Positions 6,559 through 8,926 of a stretch of DNA of 8,926 bases are shown in pieces (within the stretch, counting starts at the first letter, position 1; each line of letters starts with the position of its first letter). The notes under the pieces were generated by a model that ran no database searches, had not been told where the DNA came from, and worked only from the letters and a program-made list of their open reading frames with translations. Both the position numbers and the translations under genes were made by a program. Source of the DNA: Acidobacteriota bacterium. GTDB taxonomy: Bacteria; Acidobacteriota; Terriglobia; UBA7540. The stretch spans positions 1 through 8,926 of the forward strand of contig JAKAWN010000291.1 in NCBI GenBank assembly GCA_021827245.1. The letters run 5' to 3'.

Positions 6559-6586
6559 TTGACATTCAGCGGAAATCCACTACCAT
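6559..6586 (+). promoter_or_regulatory. Promoter of the ArsR-SRPBCC operon
   Basis: A consensus -35 TTGACA (6559-6564) is followed after 16 bases by TACCAT (6581-6586) as the -10. Transcription would begin near 6593, at or just past the ATG at 6587 and close to an in-frame GTG at 6593. No ribosome site precedes ATG 6587. The mRNA may therefore be leaderless, starting at the GTG. Confidence 0.55.
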
Positions 6587-6599
6587 ATGGTTGTGGATT
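6574..6599. promoter_or_regulatory. 26-bp near-perfect palindromic operator over the ArsR start
   Basis: The left arm AATCCACTACCAT (6574-6586) and right arm ATGGTTGTGGATT (6587-6599) are inverted complements at 12 of 13 positions, with no spacer. The palindrome covers the proposed -10 element and the first codons of the regulator. ArsR-family dimers bind such dyads, so occupancy would block RNA polymerase directly. The sequence shows the dyad; autorepression is inferred. Confidence 0.75.
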
Positions 6600-6943
6600 G
6601 CTTGGATACAACATTTGCGGCTTTGTCTGATCCAACCCGGCGGGCGATGGTCGAGAGGCTCTCCCGCGGGCCTGCCTCTGTGCATGGCTTGACGGAATCG
6701 TTTGCACTCTCGCAGCAGATGATTTCAAAACATATTGCCTACCTGGTGCGGGCGCGGATTGTGATCAAGACGAAGCGCGGACGAGAGAGTATTTGCACGC
6801 TCCGGCCGGAGGCGATTAAGACAGTCAGCGACTGGGCAATCAGCTATCGCCAGTTCTGGGAAGAGAGTTTCGACAAGCTGGATGGGGTTGTGAATCGAAT
6901 GAAAAAAGCGGAGGTCAGGGATGACAAAAAACACGGTGGATGA
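6587..6943 (+). CDS. ArsR-family winged-helix transcriptional regulator
   Basis: The product has up to 118 residues. It opens with the family hallmark LDTTFAALSDPTRRAMVERL (6-25). A helix-turn-helix follows, with a recognition helix at about 41-56 (LSQQMISKHIAYLVRA), then a basic wing (61-72, KTKRGRESICTL) and a C-terminal dimerisation helix. The metal-binding ELCVCD-type motif of SmtB/ArsR sensors is absent, and only Cys5 and Cys70 are present, so a metal sensor is unlikely. This subtype is commonly encoded just before an SRPBCC gene, as here. The next start codon lies 23 bases inside this gene, so the pair is a coupled operon. The start could be ATG 6587 or GTG 6593 (two codons later); the latter fits a leaderless transcript. 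A 26-bp palindrome at the start is the probable operator. Confidence 0.92.
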   Translation: MVVDCLDTTFAALSDPTRRAMVERLSRGPASVHGLTESFALSQQMISKHIAYLVRARIVIKTKRGRESICTLRPEAIKTVSDWAISYRQFWEESFDKLDGVVNRMKKAEVRDDKKHGG

Positions 6944-7430
6944 GACGGAGCGGATGGTTGTGACAAGAGTTTTTGATGCCCCACGCGAACTGGTTTGGAA
7001 GGCGTGGACGGACCCGAAATATGTGATGCAGTGGTGGGGACCGAAGGGTTTCACAGCGCCTTTTTGTGAGATGGATTTTCGCGTGGGAGGGAAATTCCTC
7101 TGCTGCATGAGAGCGCCGGATGGGCAGGAGTTCTGGAACGGTGGTGAATACCATGAAATTGTTCTGCACGAGAAGATCGTCTCCTCCATGTACTTTTCCG
7201 ACTCGAAGGGAAACAAGGTTGAGCCGGCGCACCATGGAACAGAACACGAGGCAGTAGAGGGTGCGTACGACGTGATTCTTTTTGAGGATCTCGGTAACGG
7301 CCAGACGAAACTCACCTTCATTGGAAATGAGACCATGCAGAACGCGATCGAGAGCGGTCAGCTGGAGGGCTGGAAGCAGATACTCGATAAGATTGCTGCA
7401 GTTGTAGAGGGGCTGGCGCTGGCAAAATAA
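6921..7430 (+). CDS. SRPBCC/AHSA1-family protein (START-like fold)
   Basis: The 169-residue product starts at ATG 6921, with GGAGG (6910-6914) 6 bases upstream inside the regulator gene. Signature stretches are RVFDAPRELVWKAWTDP (16-32), QWWGPKGF (37-44), DFRVGGKF (52-59), GEYHEIV (75-81) and a C-terminal helix EGWKQILDKIAAVV (149-162). This is the pattern of the Hsp90-ATPase-activator-like (AHSA1) branch of SRPBCC, a helix-grip fold with a deep hydrophobic cavity. The length is typical and the protein appears complete and cytoplasmic. The ligand or activity of bacterial members encoded with ArsR regulators is not established; the name refers to fold rather than proven Hsp90 action. The overlap with the regulator implies co-expression and control by it. 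Confidence 0.92.
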   Translation: MTKNTVDETERMVVTRVFDAPRELVWKAWTDPKYVMQWWGPKGFTAPFCEMDFRVGGKFLCCMRAPDGQEFWNGGEYHEIVLHEKIVSSMYFSDSKGNKVEPAHHGTEHEAVEGAYDVILFEDLGNGQTKLTFIGNETMQNAIESGQLEGWKQILDKIAAVVEGLALAK

Positions 7431-7709
7431 GAAGCCGAAGCTTTGATGATCGCCATACGCGAGCTACTGAACGGAAAGTAAAGGCAGCTATCGCGGAGAC
7501 CCCGGCTAAGGGTGGCGGCGGAGGCTCAATTGTAGCCTGCTTCGTCGTCACCGGGCCGGATGGGCGCCTTGCGGGGCAAGCGACCTTGGCTCGGCTGTTG
7601 CATTCAGGGCAACGCACTCATTAAAAGGGCTGCGGCCGTAACGTCGGCGGCTCGGAGGCAATAGAACCGAAAGCGACTGCCAAGAAAATCGTGAATTGCC
7701 CTACCAGAT
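7431..7709. other. Gap after the SRPBCC gene, no recognised gene
   Basis: No frame here has both a credible start and a recognisable family. One + frame is open across 7431-7622 and ends RLLHSGQRTH, but it lacks a start codon with a ribosome site. A minus-strand frame (7318-7617) begins with CPEC but is Pro/Arg/Ser-rich. No intrinsic terminator with a T-run is visible after 7430. Confidence 0.4.
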
Positions 7710-7764
7710 TGGTGCCCGGAGGGGGAGTCGAACCCCCACGGCCTTGCGGCCTACGAATTTTAAG
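7710..7764 (-). other. tRNA-Leu(UAA) 3' half without 5' half: attachment-site-like scar
   Basis: Read on the minus strand it has the anticodon loop CTTAAAA (anticodon TAA, 7760-7762) and the 3' strand of the anticodon stem. A long leucine-type variable arm follows, closed by GGCC/GGCC around GCAA (7738-7752). Next come a perfect 5-bp T-stem with loop TTCGACT (7726-7732), the acceptor 3' strand TCCGGGC (7714-7720), discriminator A and an encoded CCA (7710-7712). The anticodon stem 5' strand (7765-7769) pairs poorly, and no D-arm precedes it. An acceptor-like GCCCGGA exists at 7824-7830, but it would make a tRNA of 121 bases with no D-arm. The 3' half is therefore intact while the 5' half is missing, as at the distal end of a tRNA-integrated element. 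Confidence 0.75.
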
Positions 7765-7769
7765 TCCCC

Positions 7770-8293
7770 CGCCGCATCGGCAAGACGTTCGAGACGGTGG
7801 CTTTCCGATTGGCTGTGTTCGACTCCGGGCTGGAAGTATTCCCGCTTGAAGCAATCATCAGCAAGGAGCGCCTAATTCGTTGAGCGAAGAGCGTCCAACC
7901 TGTTTGGCACAAAAGGGTCAACACTTGGCGTGTCGTGCCTGGAAGCGCGGCTCACCCCCGAGTAAGATTCAGTGTCCAACTCAGTGTGAGGTCTGCCGCT
8001 ACGACTTGTCAGGTGGCTCGTTGAGAGATCGCCCGGCACTTTTCTGGTAAGATCGCTGTTGATGGATTCACGAACCCCGTAGACAATTCGAACAGTTACG
8101 AATCATTCTTGATTACTATGATCTCTCCTCCCGTCAAATATGCATCCTACAAAAAAGTGTGTTGGACAGTGGGTAATGGTGTATCCACTGTAACTCAACC
8201 TGGGAAAAACTTCCCTTTCTGTCGAGCTTTAGCGATCGAGGCCCGATGCAAATTAATCTTCCTTACTCCCTACACCATTGGGAGGCTTCCTCA
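7770..8293. other. About 520 bp non-coding stretch before the methyltransferase
   Basis: No convincing gene is seen. On the minus strand a frame from about 7880 runs through the tRNA-Leu fragment (it includes ESHRLERLADAAGDLKF), but it has no clear start and reads into tRNA sequence. A 62-codon + frame at 8109 has no ribosome site. Other marks are TCAGTGT twice at a 12-base period (7969-7975, 7981-7987), a TATGAT hexamer at 8117-8122 with a poor -35, and the hairpin at 8166-8191. Confidence 0.4.
8166..8191 (+). promoter_or_regulatory. Leader hairpin with loop complementary to the region before the methyltransferase ribosome site
   Basis: ACAGTGG (8166-8172) and CCACTGT (8185-8191) form a perfect 7-bp stem around a 12-base loop. 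Within the loop, AATGGTGTA (8175-8183) is the exact complement of TACACCATT (8271-8279), which directly abuts the GGGAGG site at 8280-8285. A loop-to-leader pairing could therefore influence translation. It could equally be a DNA operator. No T-run follows. Confidence 0.4.
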
Positions 8294-8926
8294 ATGATTC
8301 CCGCTTTCGAATGTGCAGATCACGAGTTTAAGTTTTGGCAAGCCATGAAGACACAGCGTGTTCCGGTGAAGTTCGCATACGCAGGTTCTGCAGCTGAGAC
8401 CCATGACCGTTCAGCGGCATTAACCACTTATCAAGCACTGGCGAGAGCCACACGAACTGAAGTTGCAGCTTTAAATTATGCGATACCTCCAGGGGGAAAG
8501 GAAGAATTAGCGATCTGCGAGATCGGCCCAGGGAACGCAATTCATTCTATACAGTTTCTTCATGCCTTGCAAAATTCGGGATACGTTCTGCATTCTTACC
8601 TCGGCCTAGATTTCAGTGCTTCCCTTCTCAAGATCGCTATCGAGCGCCTACTGGCCTCATTCCATTCGTTTCCTTTCTGGTCGGCAACCTGGGACTTTGA
8701 AGCCGGACCGGCACCCGCCATTTCCCATTGGCGGCCGGTTCGCGGCCGAATTCTGCTGCCATTTCTCGGTCAGACATTAGGCAATTCCGAAAACGCACAC
8801 CTCGTGCTCTCGAATGTGCATGCCTCCACACAGCCCGGAGACATTCTCTTGACTGGCGTAGCATTGCTCGGAGACCAGAGTGAGGATCAGATTCTGAGCT
8901 CGTATCGAAGCGATTTATTTACAAAG
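8294..8926 (+). CDS. EgtD-like SAM-dependent methyltransferase, 3' end outside window
   Basis: The frame is open from ATG 8294 to the window edge (211 codons). GGGAGG (8280-8285) lies 8 bases before the start; an in-frame ATG at 8246 would add 16 residues and has a weaker GAGG site. The protein shows the SAM-binding motif EIGPGN (76-81), then YLGLDFSASLL (102-112), and LLPFLGQTLGNSENAHL (154-170) followed by QPGDILLTGVALLGD (180-194). The last two match the pattern of the histidine-specific methyltransferase family (EgtD, Methyltransf_33). EgtD makes hercynine for ergothioneine, but many relatives have other substrates. The substrate-binding C-terminal part is outside the window, so ergothioneine synthesis cannot be claimed. 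Codons such as TTA, AAT and GCA are more AT-ending than in the secretion genes, which hints at a different origin. Confidence 0.85.
   Translation, partial: MIPAFECADHEFKFWQAMKTQRVPVKFAYAGSAAETHDRSAALTTYQALARATRTEVAALNYAIPPGGKEELAICEIGPGNAIHSIQFLHALQNSGYVLHSYLGLDFSASLLKIAIERLLASFHSFPFWSATWDFEAGPAPAISHWRPVRGRILLPFLGQTLGNSENAHLVLSNVHASTQPGDILLTGVALLGDQSEDQILSSYRSDLFTK

Larger units (their letters stand above)
5948..6573. other. About 620 bp without a recognisable gene
   Basis: Short forward frames are open here (for example 5974-6249 and 5921-6202), but they overlap each other, are rich in Arg/Ser/Pro, and lack credible ribosome sites or family motifs. Visible structure is limited to an 8-mer repeated at a 12-base period (6156-6175), a small hairpin (6194-6209), and TGCTGCGG at 6064-6071, 6211-6218 and about 6284-6291. 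It is most likely intergenic or decayed DNA beside the attachment-like scar. Confidence 0.5.

Noticed and set aside
7318..7617. A minus-strand frame starting with CPEC as a zinc-ribbon protein
   Set aside because: It starts at GTG without a ribosome site, runs antisense into the SRPBCC gene, and the rest is low-complexity Pro/Arg/Ser sequence; the cysteine pair looks coincidental.
7710..7830. A complete or intron-bearing tRNA-Leu(UAA) using GCCCGGA at 7824-7830 as the 5' acceptor strand
   Set aside because: The molecule would be 121 bases long, with no D-arm and a badly paired anticodon stem. The intervening DNA is far too short for a group I intron, and the anticodon loop is uninterrupted.
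8109..8297. A 62-codon + frame before the methyltransferase
   Set aside because: It starts at TTG without a ribosome site, has no recognisable motif, and spans the leader hairpin and the methyltransferase ribosome site.
1..8926. CRISPR array, rRNA gene or insertion-sequence transposase
   Set aside because: No regularly spaced long repeats, no rRNA-like stretches and no transposase motifs were seen on either strand.

Overview
The window reads as DNA from a Gram-negative, moderately GC-rich bacterium. Evidence for this is the VirB10-like envelope protein, two exported proteins with Sec-type signals, and clear GAGG-type ribosome binding sites. The mix of genes (a conjugation-type secretion cluster, an ArsR plus SRPBCC pair, a large beta-lactamase-fold hydrolase, an EgtD-like methyltransferase) would suit a soil organism such as an Acidobacteriota member, but that is a guess from gene content. 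All recognised genes lie on the + strand.

Left part (1-5560): a mobile-element-type segment with type IV secretion genes. It starts with the end of an unidentified gene (to 182). Next come a VirB10/TrbI-like gene (166-1623), a tightly coupled small hypothetical gene (1633-1992), a four-helix membrane protein (2079-2663), an exported serine hydrolase (2793-4427), a doubtful ORF (4453-4806), a VirB2/TrbC-like pilin with its own promoter (4986-5345), and the start of one more gene at 5474 that soon loses coherence.

Middle (about 5560-6573): about 1 kb of decayed or non-coding DNA. It holds a 10-bp tandem repeat (5811-5830), a weak trace of a tyrosine-recombinase C-terminus on the minus strand, and the 3' half of a tRNA-Asn gene (5906-5947) without a 5' half. 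This is the kind of scar expected at the far end of an element integrated into a tRNA gene.

Right-middle (6574-7430): a compact two-gene operon, an ArsR-family regulator overlapping an SRPBCC/AHSA1-family gene. A near-perfect 26-bp palindrome covers the -10 region and start codon, so autorepression is likely.

Right part (7431-8926): no recognisable gene until a minus-strand 3' half of tRNA-Leu(UAA) at 7710-7764, again without a proper 5' half. About 500 bp of non-coding DNA follows. The window ends inside an EgtD-like SAM-dependent methyltransferase (8294 to the edge).

The polarity of the two tRNA 3' halves suggests that 5948-7709 is a short chromosomal segment between the ends of two different integrated elements: one to the left (type IV secretion) and one to the right (containing the methyltransferase). 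This is an inference from sequence I can see; the intact tRNA genes would lie outside the window.
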